Shown here: one piece after another, positions 1 to 8,046 of the stretch
Layout: every line of letters starts with the position of its first letter
Position numbering within the stretch: the first letter of the stretch is position 1
Source of the DNA: Bacillota bacterium
GTDB lineage: Bacteria > Bacillota > Sulfobacillia > JAIMAT01
Direction of reading: 5' to 3'
NCBI GenBank assembly: GCA_029961055.1
Contig: JASBVM010000047.1
Location: 1 to 64,000, forward strand
Length of the DNA: 64,000 nucleotides
Notes under the pieces: model-generated
The model's database searches: none
Seen by the model: the letters and a program-made list of their open reading frames with translations, nothing else
Told to the model about the DNA's origin: nothing
Position numbers and translations under genes: made by a program

Positions 1-2
1 TC

Positions 3-251
3 ACCCTGACCAACCTGGGCATGTACCGGGTGGACGGGTTCACGCCCATCCTGAACGCGCCGCAGATCGCGACCTTGGGGGCGGGGCGGATCGCGCCCGA
101 GGCGCGGGCCTTCGACGATGGCCGCATCGAGGCGCGGCCGGTCCTTCACCTGTCGCTCACCTTCGACCACCGCGCCGTCGACGGAGCGCCCGCGGCAGCC
201 TTCCTGGACAGGTTGGTGCGCCGGTTGGAGGGCGCGGAGGGGCTCGAGTAG
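3..251 (+). CDS. 2-oxoacid dehydrogenase E2 acyltransferase, C-terminal end (partial)
   Basis: This is the last 82 codons of a gene entering from the left edge. The fragment is the end of the catalytic (CAT-like) domain of a dihydrolipoamide acyltransferase, which moves an acyl group from lipoyl-lysine to CoA in the pyruvate, 2-oxoglutarate or branched-chain dehydrogenase complex. The signature DHRAVDGA carries the family's active-site His and Asp (HxxxDG), and the preceding NLGMYRVDGFTPILNAPQ stretch is the usual substrate-pocket region. The lipoyl and subunit-binding domains lie outside the window, so the substrate cannot be decided. It is convergent with the permease gene that ends at 357. 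Confidence 0.9.
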   Translation, partial: TLTNLGMYRVDGFTPILNAPQIATLGAGRIAPEARAFDDGRIEARPVLHLSLTFDHRAVDGAPAAAFLDRLVRRLEGAEGLE

Positions 252-356
252 GCGGGTCCGCCGCCTGGCGGCCGTCGGGGGGAAGTCAGGCAGGGGTCTC
301 ACGGGCCGGCAGGCCGGGCGCAGGGACTGCCGGCCCCGCAGGACGCGCGGCCAGGC

Positions 357-1937
357 TCAGGGGCGCTCCCCCCGCTTGGCGGTCGCGGCCGCGGCCCCAC
401 TCGAGGAGCGCGGCGCTCCCCCCGGCTTCCTCCCCGTGTACAGGTGGGCACCCGCGAAGAGCAACGCGGCCAGCAACCATCCCGAGGCGTAGGAAGGCGC
501 CGCTCCCCATCCGACCCGGGGCGCGTGCATCACGCCGAACCAGGCGAAGACCGAGCCCAGCACCGCCCAGGCGCCGGCGGCGTCGAAGCGGCGGTCGATC
601 AGCTCGGTGATCACGGCCGCCGTCACCAGCACGATGAGGAGGAAGCCGTCCGCCAGCCCCCCGGCCGCCCGCCAGTAGACCGCCTTCTCCAGGACCGCGC
701 GGACGTGGGGTGCCTCCGGGTCGATGTGGAGAGCGGTCAGCGCCGAGCTGAGCGGCGAGGTGACCAGGTAGCCGGCCGGGACCAGGAGCCCGAAGAGGAG
801 GGCGGGGTAGTACTTCCTGTCCATGGCGCCGAGGGCGGTGTTGCCCACCTCCACCGCCACCCAGGCGGTGATGGCGGCCAGGATCGGCCAGGGGAAGAGT
901 TCGGAGCCGAACCAGCCGAGACCGGCCACGGTCAGCGCCAGGTAGACGACGGGCGTCCAGAGCTGGAAGGCGGTGCGGGCTCCCAGCTTTTTGAAGGGCG
1001 GCTGAAGCGAGTAGATCAGGTTGGTGACGGGCGAACCGGCCAGGCCCCCCACCACGTTGGCCGCCCCGTCGGCCGCCAGCGCCCAGCGGACGTCGTAGCG
1101 GTCGCCGGTGGTGTCCGAGGCCTCGACGGCTGCCACGTCCTGGACAATCTGGTAGAGCGCCACGGGCAGGATGACCGAGAAGTACGGGAGGACGCGGAAG
1201 AGCGCCTCCAGGGGAGCGGGGGAGACGATCCAGGGCGCGGTGGGGTGGAGGCCCTGCCAGACCGGCCGGTGGTAGCCCACCGCCACGGCGAGGACCAGCG
1301 GGATCCACCAGACCACCAGGAAGCCCGGGATCCGCCAGCGGGTGAAGGGCAGGTCGGCGTAGAGGCCGACGAAGACCAGGGCCAGCGCCACCAGGCCGAC
1401 GACGGGCTGGTCGAAGAGCCGGATCAGCAGGACCATGCCCAGGTAGGTGTACATGCCCGCCCCGAAGACCGTCATCACCGCCGGCCGCGGGATCCCGCGG
1501 CGGAGGAGGCGGCCGAAGGGCGCGGCCACCAGCTTGAGCAGCCCGGTCCAGACGGTGGCGGCGGCACCCATGGCCCAGGCGAGAAGCGGGTCGTGGCTTG
1601 TGCGGTAGACCGGCAGCATGATGGAGAGCGTGTAGGCGATCATGGCCGGCACGTTGCTCCCGTAGACCTGAGCCGTCACGTCGTTCCGCCTCTCGCGCGC
1701 GCCGAGCTTCAGCGCCATGCCCAGCATGGCCAGCGCGCCCAGGGCGAAGCCGAGCGCGCTCCCCGGCAGCATCCGGCCCACGGCCAGCGAGCGCGGGAAG
1801 CCCATCTCCACCAGAAGGAAGACGGGGATCGCGGCCTGCGCCACGTTGAACCCGAGCTCGATGACGAAGCCGTCCACGTCGCCCCGGCCCGGTCGCGTCC
1901 ATGCCGGCAGCCTCTTGAACCCGCCCGCTTCCGCCAT
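357..1937 (-). CDS. NCS2-like membrane permease
   Basis: A 526-residue polytopic membrane protein with about 12-14 hydrophobic segments. The stretch QDVAAVEASDTTGDRYDVRWALAADG resembles the substrate-binding region of NCS2 nucleobase permeases (AzgA/PbuG type), and NVVGGLAGSPVTNLIYS resembles the conserved half-helix that follows it. I therefore infer a proton- or sodium-coupled transporter, substrate unknown. The start is set at an internal ATG preceded by GGGGTGG; a GTG four codons upstream is the alternative. The C-terminal 30 residues are Ala/Ser/Arg-rich and probably cytoplasmic. It lies 240 bp downstream of uppP on the same strand. A different, clearer purine permease occurs at 41667-43019, so this one may carry another substrate. 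Confidence 0.7.
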   Translation of the reverse strand: MAEAGGFKRLPAWTRPGRGDVDGFVIELGFNVAQAAIPVFLLVEMGFPRSLAVGRMLPGSALGFALGALAMLGMALKLGARERRNDVTAQVYGSNVPAMIAYTLSIMLPVYRTSHDPLLAWAMGAAATVWTGLLKLVAAPFGRLLRRGIPRPAVMTVFGAGMYTYLGMVLLIRLFDQPVVGLVALALVFVGLYADLPFTRWRIPGFLVVWWIPLVLAVAVGYHRPVWQGLHPTAPWIVSPAPLEALFRVLPYFSVILPVALYQIVQDVAAVEASDTTGDRYDVRWALAADGAANVVGGLAGSPVTNLIYSLQPPFKKLGARTAFQLWTPVVYLALTVAGLGWFGSELFPWPILAAITAWVAVEVGNTALGAMDRKYYPALLFGLLVPAGYLVTSPLSSALTALHIDPEAPHVRAVLEKAVYWRAAGGLADGFLLIVLVTAAVITELIDRRFDAAGAWAVLGSVFAWFGVMHAPRVGWGAAPSYASGWLLAALLFAGAHLYTGRKPGGAPRSSSGAAAATAKRGERP

Positions 1938-2177
1938 CGCTCTCGCCACCCCGGGCTAGGTTGCGCCCCGGGGAGAGGCGGCACTCGTGCGGACCGGCTC
2001 CCGCTCTTTTCGCGCGGCGGCGGGAGAGGGGACGGCTTTGCCTCCGCCTGGCTGAACGTTCGCCTGTCCGGCGCTCCGCGGAGATCCGTCCGGAACCCGG
2101 AAAACAAGTACGCTCCCGTGCTCCGGCGTGGCGAGCGGGCGGTTTCCGCCCCCCGCCCGGAGGACGCGCCGGGCTCT

Positions 2178-3149
2178 TCAGCCGCGCAGGACAAGCAACA
2201 GAAGCGAGACCAGCCCGGCCGCGGCGGAGTAGACCGCGAACGGCCAGAGCGTGCCCGTCCGGAAGTAGCGCGAGAGCCAGCGGACGCTGGCGTAGGCGGC
2301 GACGCCGGCCACGAGGCCCCCCAGCACGGCCGTGCCCAAGGCGCCGTGTACGCGCAGGAGCTTGGGGACCTCCAGCAACCCGGCCGCCAGGATCAGCGGC
2401 GCGCTGAGCAGGTAGGAGTAGGTGGCCGCCGTCAGCCTGGAGAGCCCCGCCCCCAACCCTGCCGTCATCGTCACACCCTCCCGCGAGAAGCCGGGCAGGA
2501 GAGCCAGCGCCTGCGTCACGCCCACCCAGAGCGCCTCGCGCAGGCCGAGCCGGTCGATCGCCATCTCGGCGTCGGGCAGGCGGGTACTGAGGGCTCCCGC
2601 GCCCTGGGAGAGCGCAGGCCGATCGCCCGCCTCCGCCGCCCGGGGGCCGACCGGCCGGAGCGCGCCGCCCGAGAGGCCACCGTCCGCGCCGCGTGCCCGC
2701 CCCGGGCGGCGGGCGTAGAGCAGCTCGCCCAGCGCCAGCACGCCGCCGTTCAGGAGGAGGAAGAGCGCCGCCAGCCGGGGCGAGGCGAAGAGGCGGGCCA
2801 CCGGCTTTTCCAGGAGGAGACCCAGGAGACCCGTGGGAACGACGCCCACCACCACCAGCCAGGCGAGCCGGGCGGCCGGATCGGTCTCGGGCCGCCCCAG
2901 GCTCCGCCGGCCCAGGCTGCGGAAGAAGCCCCGGACCACCTCGACCCAGGTCCGCCAGTAGAAGGCGAGGAGCGCCGCGGCCGTCCCCAGGTGGAGCATC
3001 ACCGCGAAGGGCAGGAAACTTGGGGCCGCCTGGTCGATCCGCCAGCCGGCCAGGGTGGGGAGGAGGACCAGGTGGCCCAGGCTCGAGACCGGAAAGAGCT
3101 CCGTCACGCCCTGGAGGAGGCCCAGGAGGACGGCTTGGAGCGTGTTCAA
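2178..3149 (-). CDS. uppP: undecaprenyl-diphosphatase
   Basis: A 323-residue integral membrane phosphatase of the BacA/UppP family, which dephosphorylates undecaprenyl diphosphate to recycle the peptidoglycan carrier lipid and can confer bacitracin tolerance. Both family motifs are present: an N-terminal LQGVTELFPVSSLGHL with the catalytic Glu/His, and a second motif PGFSREGVT, in which the usual PGxSRSG Ser is Glu but the Arg is kept. The insert between the halves (about residues 150-190) is Gly/Ala/Arg-rich and longer than usual. I chose the TTG start because GGAGG lies 8 nt before it and the resulting N-terminus matches the family; an ATG five codons upstream has no ribosome site. The gene sits directly behind the truncated partition gene of the integrated element, so it may now be transcribed from the element. 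Confidence 0.88.
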   Translation of the reverse strand: MNTLQAVLLGLLQGVTELFPVSSLGHLVLLPTLAGWRIDQAAPSFLPFAVMLHLGTAAALLAFYWRTWVEVVRGFFRSLGRRSLGRPETDPAARLAWLVVVGVVPTGLLGLLLEKPVARLFASPRLAALFLLLNGGVLALGELLYARRPGRARGADGGLSGGALRPVGPRAAEAGDRPALSQGAGALSTRLPDAEMAIDRLGLREALWVGVTQALALLPGFSREGVTMTAGLGAGLSRLTAATYSYLLSAPLILAAGLLEVPKLLRVHGALGTAVLGGLVAGVAAYASVRWLSRYFRTGTLWPFAVYSAAAGLVSLLLLVLRG

Positions 3150-3188
3150 TCGCCTCGCCTCCATCGCGGGTTACGGCCCGGAACGGGC

Positions 3189-3917
3189 TTACGCGCCGTG
3201 CTCCACGTGGCGCTCCGGGACCTCCAGGGCGGCGGCCCGCTCGGCCACCGCTCGGCGCACGCTGTCCACCACGGCGTGGTAGCCCACGTCGAGCGAGCCC
3301 GAGCGCCCCTCGTCCGGTACGGCGGCCCCGTCGGCGCCGGGGACGAGGAGCGAGAGGTCCGTCGTCCGGTAGCCGATGTCGATCACGCCCACTTCCGCCC
3401 CGGCCAGGCCGGGGTCGGTCCGCAGCGCGGTCAGGTAGGCCGTCAACGCTTGCGGCGCCACCGTCACGCCCGTGAACTCGACGTAGCGGGCGTCCTGCCC
3501 GTCCACACTGACCCAGGCACCGTGGCCCGCCAGCGCGTCGCGGAGCGCCCTCCGCTCGGCTCGCCGGATGTAGGCGGAGAGGGGGAGGCCGACCATCAGG
3601 CCCGCCTGCCCGTCCGCCCCAAGCAGGTAGGCCGCCGTCAGCACTAGCACCGCGTAGTCACGCCGCGAACTCGCGTCGCTCCAAGTCCGGCTCGCGCCTG
3701 CCCGGACGGCTGCCTCGCCAACCAGATACCGGCGGCTGTCACCGTCCAGCCCTTGGATCTGGACGACATGCTCCGACAGCCGCGCGCCAAGCGCGGCGGC
3801 GAGCTCGCCACTTCCGGCCGCCGCCGCCACCGCCGAGGGAAACATGAGCCGCCGCCCGTCTTGGGCGGCGGCCTTCGTGAAACCGTAACCCACGTCCGCC
3901 GCGACCAGCATCGACAC
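3189..3917 (-). CDS. ParM/Alp-type actin-like ATPase, C-terminally truncated
   Basis: A 242-residue actin-fold protein. Phosphate-loop motif 1 is at the N-terminus (VAADVGYGFTKAA, residues 5-17). Phosphate 2 is the conserved VGVIDIGYRTTDLSLL stretch near residues 177-192, followed by SGSLDVGYHAVVD. Family members segregate low-copy plasmids by filament growth and are usually 300-350 residues long. Here the protein stops before the C-terminal adenosine motif (the GGGA region), so about 80-100 residues are missing. The stop lies about 40 bp from the uppP start, which suggests the gene was cut by the recombination that inserted the element. GTG (3917) or ATG (3911) could start it; both follow GAGGGGGCG. 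It is probably not functional as a filament ATPase. It is the last gene of a minus-strand run starting at 8563. Confidence 0.75.
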   Translation of the reverse strand: MSMLVAADVGYGFTKAAAQDGRRLMFPSAVAAAAGSGELAAALGARLSEHVVQIQGLDGDSRRYLVGEAAVRAGASRTWSDASSRRDYAVLVLTAAYLLGADGQAGLMVGLPLSAYIRRAERRALRDALAGHGAWVSVDGQDARYVEFTGVTVAPQALTAYLTALRTDPGLAGAEVGVIDIGYRTTDLSLLVPGADGAAVPDEGRSGSLDVGYHAVVDSVRRAVAERAAALEVPERHVEHGA

Positions 3918-3944
3918 CGCCCCCTCGAATCAATCTCTCGTCGC

Positions 3945-4178
3945 CTATTCAGCCGCGCCCCCGCCGGCGGCGCCATCGAGCATCGCCAACACGGCGCTCG
4001 CTGGGATGCGCAGGGCCCGCATCCCAGGCACCCGAACCGCCGCCAGCCGGCCCGACCACACGAGCCGGTACACGGTCATCTCCGACAGATCCAGCATCCG
4101 CGCCACATCGCGCACCCGGAGGTAGCGCTCGCCGCCGCCCCCCGGATCGCGCGCGGCCGCCCCCATCGCGCCCTTCAT
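3945..4178 (-). CDS. excisionase-type helix-turn-helix protein
   Basis: A 77-residue protein with a single winged-helix MerR/excisionase-like domain: YLRVRDVARMLDLSEMTVYRL (about residues 19-39) followed by a beta-hairpin wing with GRLAAVRVPGMRALRIP. This matches the HTH_17/excise family, whose members bind DNA as recombination directionality factors or replication/partition regulators. The ATG is preceded by GGGGAGGTGGC with 5-6 nt spacing, so I prefer it to an in-frame upstream ATG. It sits between the primase gene and the partition gene and ends 28 bp before the latter. Because no integrase is present, a partition- or replication-control role is as likely as excision. Confidence 0.75.
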   Translation of the reverse strand: MKGAMGAAARDPGGGGERYLRVRDVARMLDLSEMTVYRLVWSGRLAAVRVPGMRALRIPASAVLAMLDGAAGGGAAE

Positions 4179-4236
4179 CGGAGCCACCTCCCCTCTGAGT
4201 CGTGCGTCCGCGCCGTCCATGACGGGCGGGCGGGGA

Positions 4237-5541
4237 TCACCCCGCCCGCTCCCCGCCCTCGTCCCAATGCTCGGCCACCCACGCGGCCGCCCGCCAATCG
4301 GCCTTCATGGCGGCGTCGTCGCCCAGGGCGGCCGCGCCGAGCAGCGCCATGACCAGCCCCGGCGGGGCCCCGGCGCGGAGCATCAGAGCCGCCGCCCGCC
4401 GCCTGCGGCCCGGGGCGGTCGTCTCCGGGTCGAACGCGCGCGCGAGCTCGGGCGGCAGCCCGCCCGCCGCCTCGGCCCCGTCCAGGAACTCGGCCAGGGC
4501 GGCCCAGTCGGGCTCGGGAAATGGCGGGACGGCGGCCCGGTGCTTGGCGAGCATGTCGCCCAGGTACTTCCAGGGATCGCGCCGCTCGCGGAACTTGGCC
4601 GCTATCCCCCAGCCGGGCGTCAGATATACGGCGGCGATCAGGCGCTCCGGCACGCCCCGCTCGACCAGGTGGCGCGTCACCGCCCAGTCCGTCCCCGACC
4701 TGTCCCGCGCGCCATCCGGCCGCGCGTCGCCCTCCACGATCCGCCGGACGCACCACTCCGCCACGCCGTACCGGCGCAGCTCCTCCAGCAGCCCCTCGCC
4801 CCGCGGCGCGCCCTCGGCCGCCGCCGCCCCCAGGCCGGGCGCGGGGCCCATCGCCCTCCTGGCCTCGGGCTCCTCTAGGAACGCCACCGCCCAACCAGGC
4901 AGCGGGGAGAGCGGCGCGTCCAGCGCGAGCTCGTACCGCTCGCCCGACGCGTGGACGCTCGGCGGCGCGACCGTGTAGCCGGCGCTCAGAATGTCGATCT
5001 TGGCGGTGCGCCCGCGGCGCGTCGCCCTGGTGGCGGGGGCGCCGGGAGGGAGCAGGTAGTAGCGGTGCACGTGGTCGCCGCGCCGCACGACGGGGCCGGG
5101 CGGCAGCCCCAGCGCCTCCGCCTCCTCCACCGCCTCCCGCGAGTCGAGGTCCACCACCGCCAGGCCGCTCGGCCTCAGCGCGATCGCCACGTTGGCCTCG
5201 CGCCACGCGGACCACCGCAGCGTCCACGCCGGCGCGCCGTCCCACTCCATCTGGCGCAGGAGCCCGCCCGCCCTCACAACCGGCGCCTTGCCCACGCTGT
5301 GGGCCTTGGCGCCGCGGTGGTCGTGCCACCCGGCCGTGCAGCCCGACGGACCGGCCGGGTCCGGCGCGCACACCGGGATCGGGTGCAGCCCGGCGCCGTA
5401 GTAGATCCGCGCCGCCATCCACGGCGGGCGCCCCGCGGCCCTGGCGAAGACCCGCAGGTCGCGGGGCGGACTCGAGCGGACGGCGGCCGCCCACACGGCG
5501 GGGGCCGCGCCGGAACCGAGTGGATTTCCAAATTCGTCCAT
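4237..5541 (-). CDS. bifunctional primase-polymerase (Prim-Pol) replication protein
   Basis: A 434-residue protein. The N-terminal domain (about residues 35-210) matches the Prim-Pol fold of plasmid and phage primases. It has a GxHPIPV-like entry motif, the catalytic acidic strand GLAVVDLDSRE (about residue 131), an HRYYLLPP strand and the typical KIDILSAGYTVAPPSVHASG segment. The C-terminal 200 residues are helical and resemble primase C-terminal regions. It would make primers and extend them at the element's origin. The start is the ATG preceded by AGAAGGAGGGCGATCG; the reading frame stays open another 118 codons upstream, but that part is the repeat region at 5608-5753 and is unlikely to be translated. 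The iteron region lies immediately upstream, between this gene and the replicative ATPase, a classic replication-module layout. Confidence 0.85.
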   Translation of the reverse strand: MDEFGNPLGSGAAPAVWAAAVRSSPPRDLRVFARAAGRPPWMAARIYYGAGLHPIPVCAPDPAGPSGCTAGWHDHRGAKAHSVGKAPVVRAGGLLRQMEWDGAPAWTLRWSAWREANVAIALRPSGLAVVDLDSREAVEEAEALGLPPGPVVRRGDHVHRYYLLPPGAPATRATRRGRTAKIDILSAGYTVAPPSVHASGERYELALDAPLSPLPGWAVAFLEEPEARRAMGPAPGLGAAAAEGAPRGEGLLEELRRYGVAEWCVRRIVEGDARPDGARDRSGTDWAVTRHLVERGVPERLIAAVYLTPGWGIAAKFRERRDPWKYLGDMLAKHRAAVPPFPEPDWAALAEFLDGAEAAGGLPPELARAFDPETTAPGRRRRAAALMLRAGAPPGLVMALLGAAALGDDAAMKADWRAAAWVAEHWDEGGERAG

Positions 5542-5607
5542 CGATCGCCCTCCTTCTCCCACCATCGACAGCGCCGGAACGCCCGCATCACGGCAGAAGC
5601 AGGAACC

Positions 5608-5753
5608 CCTAGAGCCAAGCGGGTTTCGGGAATTAAGGTCAGAAAAGGGCAAAACCAGCGCACCGCCGGTCGCGCCAAAGGCGGCGAAGCCGGGACGCCT
5701 AGAGCCGCAAGGCTTTCGGGAATTAAGGCAAGAGAAGGTCAAACACGCGCGCA
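5608..5753. repeat. two imperfect direct repeats, 90-bp period
   Basis: Two copies about 55-60 bp long share CCTAGAGCC and the 15-bp core TTTCGGGAATTAAGG, with partial matches downstream. The cores are at 5624-5638 and 5714-5728, exactly 90 bp apart. They lie between the iteron cluster and the primase start, in a reading frame that happens to stay open on the minus strand. The spacing and position suggest binding sites for a replication or regulatory protein rather than coding duplication. Confidence 0.7.
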
Positions 5754-5897
5754 CGGCGCTTTTCGGCGTAGGGACGGCGCCCTCAAATCGGGCCGGTTTT
5801 CGGCCCTTTCCTCCCACCGATCGCCGGAAGCATTGATCCGCAAGGGTTTTAGGCGCCGCGCCACACCCGAACCAGGGGCGCGTGGGATCGGGCACCT

Positions 5898-6175
5898 GCG
5901 GGAGGTCCGCGGGAGGTCCGCGGGAGGTCCGCGGCAGACCTCCCGCAGCCGAAAGCCGCGCCGCTCAAGGCTTTCGGGGCCGCTGCGGGAGGTTGCGGGA
6001 GGTTTTTCGGACCCTATACACACGCGCGGGCGCGCGCGTGTGTGCGAAGGATCAGGAAAACCTCCCGCAACCTCCCGCACGTGCCCGCAATCCCGCGTCC
6101 CAAGCCGGTTTGGGCCGCGGGAGGTCGAGATCCCGACCTCCCGCAACCTCCCGCAACCTCCCGCGGACCTCCCGC
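5898..6175. repeat. iteron array: 13 copies of GCGGGAGGT in both orientations
   Basis: Thirteen perfect copies of the 9-mer occur in 278 bp. Plus-orientation copies start at 5898, 5909, 5920, 5985, 5995 and 6117. Inverted copies (ACCTCCCGC) start at 5938, 6060, 6070, 6136, 6146, 6156 and 6167. Neighbouring copies in a run are 10 or 11 bp apart, one helical turn. The array is centred on a palindrome (6018-6043) and contains a second hairpin (5949-5957 with 5969-5977, CCGAAAGCC/GGCTTTCGG). It lies in the gap between the primase and ATPase genes. Arrays of phased short repeats beside replication genes are typical of plasmid or phage origins bound by an initiator. Origin function is inferred. Confidence 0.8.
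6018..6043. repeat. 11-bp-arm palindrome inside the iteron array
   Basis: ACACACGCGCG (6018-6028) and CGCGCGTGTGT (6033-6043) are perfect inverted repeats around a 4-nt loop. Two plus-oriented iterons lie just upstream and two inverted ones just downstream, so the site is the symmetry centre of the array. A strand-opening, priming or cruciform site is plausible. Confidence 0.75.
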
Positions 6176-6198
6176 GCCGATCCCGACCCGGCCGCGAC

Positions 6199-8046
6199 TC
6201 AGAAGAGATCCACGTCGTCCGCGACGGCAGCCCCGGCGGCGACCTCTGCCGCGGGCGCGGCCCCCACGAGCCTGAAGACGGCCGATCCGGCGTGGCCGTC
6301 GCGCTCCCGGACGATCATCCTCCCGCCGATCACGCGCCCGGCGACGCGGCGCAGCGCGTAGCCCATCCTGGACGCCGCCGCCGGGCTCGCGTAGTCGTCG
6401 TGGCGGATCACCCGGCCGAGGAGCCCGCGCTCCGCCGCGATCCTGGCGACCTCCCTGGCGCCGACCGGCTCGTCGGCGTGCTCCTCCCACCACGCCTCGA
6501 CCAGGGCGCGCCACTCGTCGGCCTCGGGGTCGGCCGACCGGATGAGCTCGTCACGATTCCCCAGGAATCCCTTGACGCCGGCGACGCGCAGGATCCCGCC
6601 GATCGCGGCCTGCCAGGACTCGTAGGAGCCCATCGTCATCGCAGGCGACGGATCCTCCGGCCGCCCGGCCGCGATCCACGCCTGGACCAGGGTGAGCGCC
6701 GCGCGGACCAGCTCCGCCAGGCGCTCCTCGGCCCACTCGAGGAGCCGCGGGTGCCGGAACCCGGTCCTCGTCCACGGCTCCTCGACGCGGGGGTCGATCC
6801 GGATGGGGACGACGCGGCGGGCCATCGTCCCGCCGTACTGGATGTTGTTCCCTGTGATGATCCAGGTCGTCAGGTTGGGCGCCCGGGCGGTCCGGGACTG
6901 CCCGAGGAGCCGCCCCTCGTACGCCGGCGCCGTAAGAACGGCCTCGAGCGCGTCGCCCCTGACCGTGGCGCCGTTGGCGTTGTCCCATACGACCGCGCGC
7001 TGGCCGCCGAGCAGCAGGGCCAGGAGCGTCTTGCCCGCCTCGGTCTCGTCCTCGGGCAAAGATCGCACGGGTACGACCTGCCCGACGCCCGGCAGGAGGA
7101 GGGCTTGGGCGAGGAGCGACTTGCCCGACCCCGCCTGCGGGGCGTCGATCGCCCAGAGCGGCGACGGCGGGCGGAACAGCGGCCGGCAGACCGGCTCGAG
7201 GAGCAGCCCGAGGGCGTTGGCGCGGCTCGCTTGGTCCACGAACGGGAAGTCGCCCAGGTACTCGCCGAGCAGCAGCTCCAACGCCCGCCGCACGGCGCCG
7301 TCCGACGGCTCGGGGTCCACGCGCAGGTCGGCGCCGGCCAGCCTGGGGTGCGGCCAGTAATAGACGCCGGTGGCGGGCTGGTAGCCGGGCTCGGCGTGGA
7401 TGCCGTCCGCCGCCACGACGGGCACGCGCGAGACGTACTTCAGCGGCGCGGCGGGCTTGGTCGGCGCCGCCACCACGGCCTCGGCCAGCACGCGCGGCGG
7501 GCTCGCGCGCCGCGCCCCGTCCCGGGTGAGCCGCAACCAGTCCGCGCGTTCGGCCAGCCAGACCTCCACGGTGGCCGGCGTCATCGGCACGATGCGCGGC
7601 GCCCGCTCGCCGCCAGCCGGGTCGGTCTCCTCGCCAACGGTCACCAGCTCGCCGGCGCGCTCCCACAGGGTGGGCTTGTCCGAGGCCGCGTCGGCGGCGA
7701 TCAGGCTCATCGCGACCCGGTAGGCCGCGGCGAGGTCGTCGACGCAGACTTCCGGCCGGCCGCCACCGCCCCCGCCGGCGGCGGCTTGGGCGGCGCCCCC
7801 GTCCTCGCCCGCGCCGCTGTCGGCCCGGCCCCGCTTGCCGCGCCCGCCCCGTCCGCGCCCGCCCCGGGCGCCGTCTCCGCCGCCGGACCGGGCGGCCAGC
7901 TCCCGGATCCGCGCGAGCAGTTCCGCGGGCGGCGCCGCCCGGCCGGCGGGTTGACCGCCGGCGTCGGGCTGACGTACAATCTTGCTGTCAAGGTCCGCAG
8001 CCCCGCCCGCCGAGCCGACGGCGGGCGCTGCCTTTTCCTGGTCCAC
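6199..8046 (-). CDS. replicative ATPase/helicase-like protein (D5/SF3-type)
   Basis: A 615-residue protein. After a Gly/Arg-rich low-complexity N-terminus (residues 40-95), a P-loop ATPase domain occupies the middle: Walker A WAIDAPQAGSGKSLL at about 300-312, Walker B VVWDNANG at about 352, a sensor-like TWIITGNNIQYGG, and an arginine-finger-like MARRVVPIRID. This order is typical of superfamily III/D5-like helicases and DUF927-type ATPases paired with primases on mobile elements. A C-terminal winged-helix-like region (about 530-590) follows. The start is GTG with GGGGGAGGTGACGAAGC in front. It overlaps the preceding RRXRR gene by 59 bp, which indicates translational coupling, and the iteron origin follows its stop. 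Helicase activity is inferred. Confidence 0.78.
   Translation of the reverse strand: MDQEKAAPAVGSAGGAADLDSKIVRQPDAGGQPAGRAAPPAELLARIRELAARSGGGDGARGGRGRGGRGKRGRADSGAGEDGGAAQAAAGGGGGGRPEVCVDDLAAAYRVAMSLIAADAASDKPTLWERAGELVTVGEETDPAGGERAPRIVPMTPATVEVWLAERADWLRLTRDGARRASPPRVLAEAVVAAPTKPAAPLKYVSRVPVVAADGIHAEPGYQPATGVYYWPHPRLAGADLRVDPEPSDGAVRRALELLLGEYLGDFPFVDQASRANALGLLLEPVCRPLFRPPSPLWAIDAPQAGSGKSLLAQALLLPGVGQVVPVRSLPEDETEAGKTLLALLLGGQRAVVWDNANGATVRGDALEAVLTAPAYEGRLLGQSRTARAPNLTTWIITGNNIQYGGTMARRVVPIRIDPRVEEPWTRTGFRHPRLLEWAEERLAELVRAALTLVQAWIAAGRPEDPSPAMTMGSYESWQAAIGGILRVAGVKGFLGNRDELIRSADPEADEWRALVEAWWEEHADEPVGAREVARIAAERGLLGRVIRHDDYASPAAASRMGYALRRVAGRVIGGRMIVRERDGHAGSAVFRLVGAAPAAEVAAGAAVADDVDLF

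Noticed and set aside
444-3647. A very long plus-strand open frame (over 1000 codons) opposite the permease and uppP genes
   Set aside because: GC-rich antisense frames are rarely interrupted. The translation is His/Gln/Arg/Gly-rich with no domain, and both genes on the other strand are recognisable.
5898-6175. The iteron cluster as a CRISPR array
   Set aside because: Repeats are only 9 bp, occur in both orientations at 10-11 bp spacing and have no spacers or cas genes.
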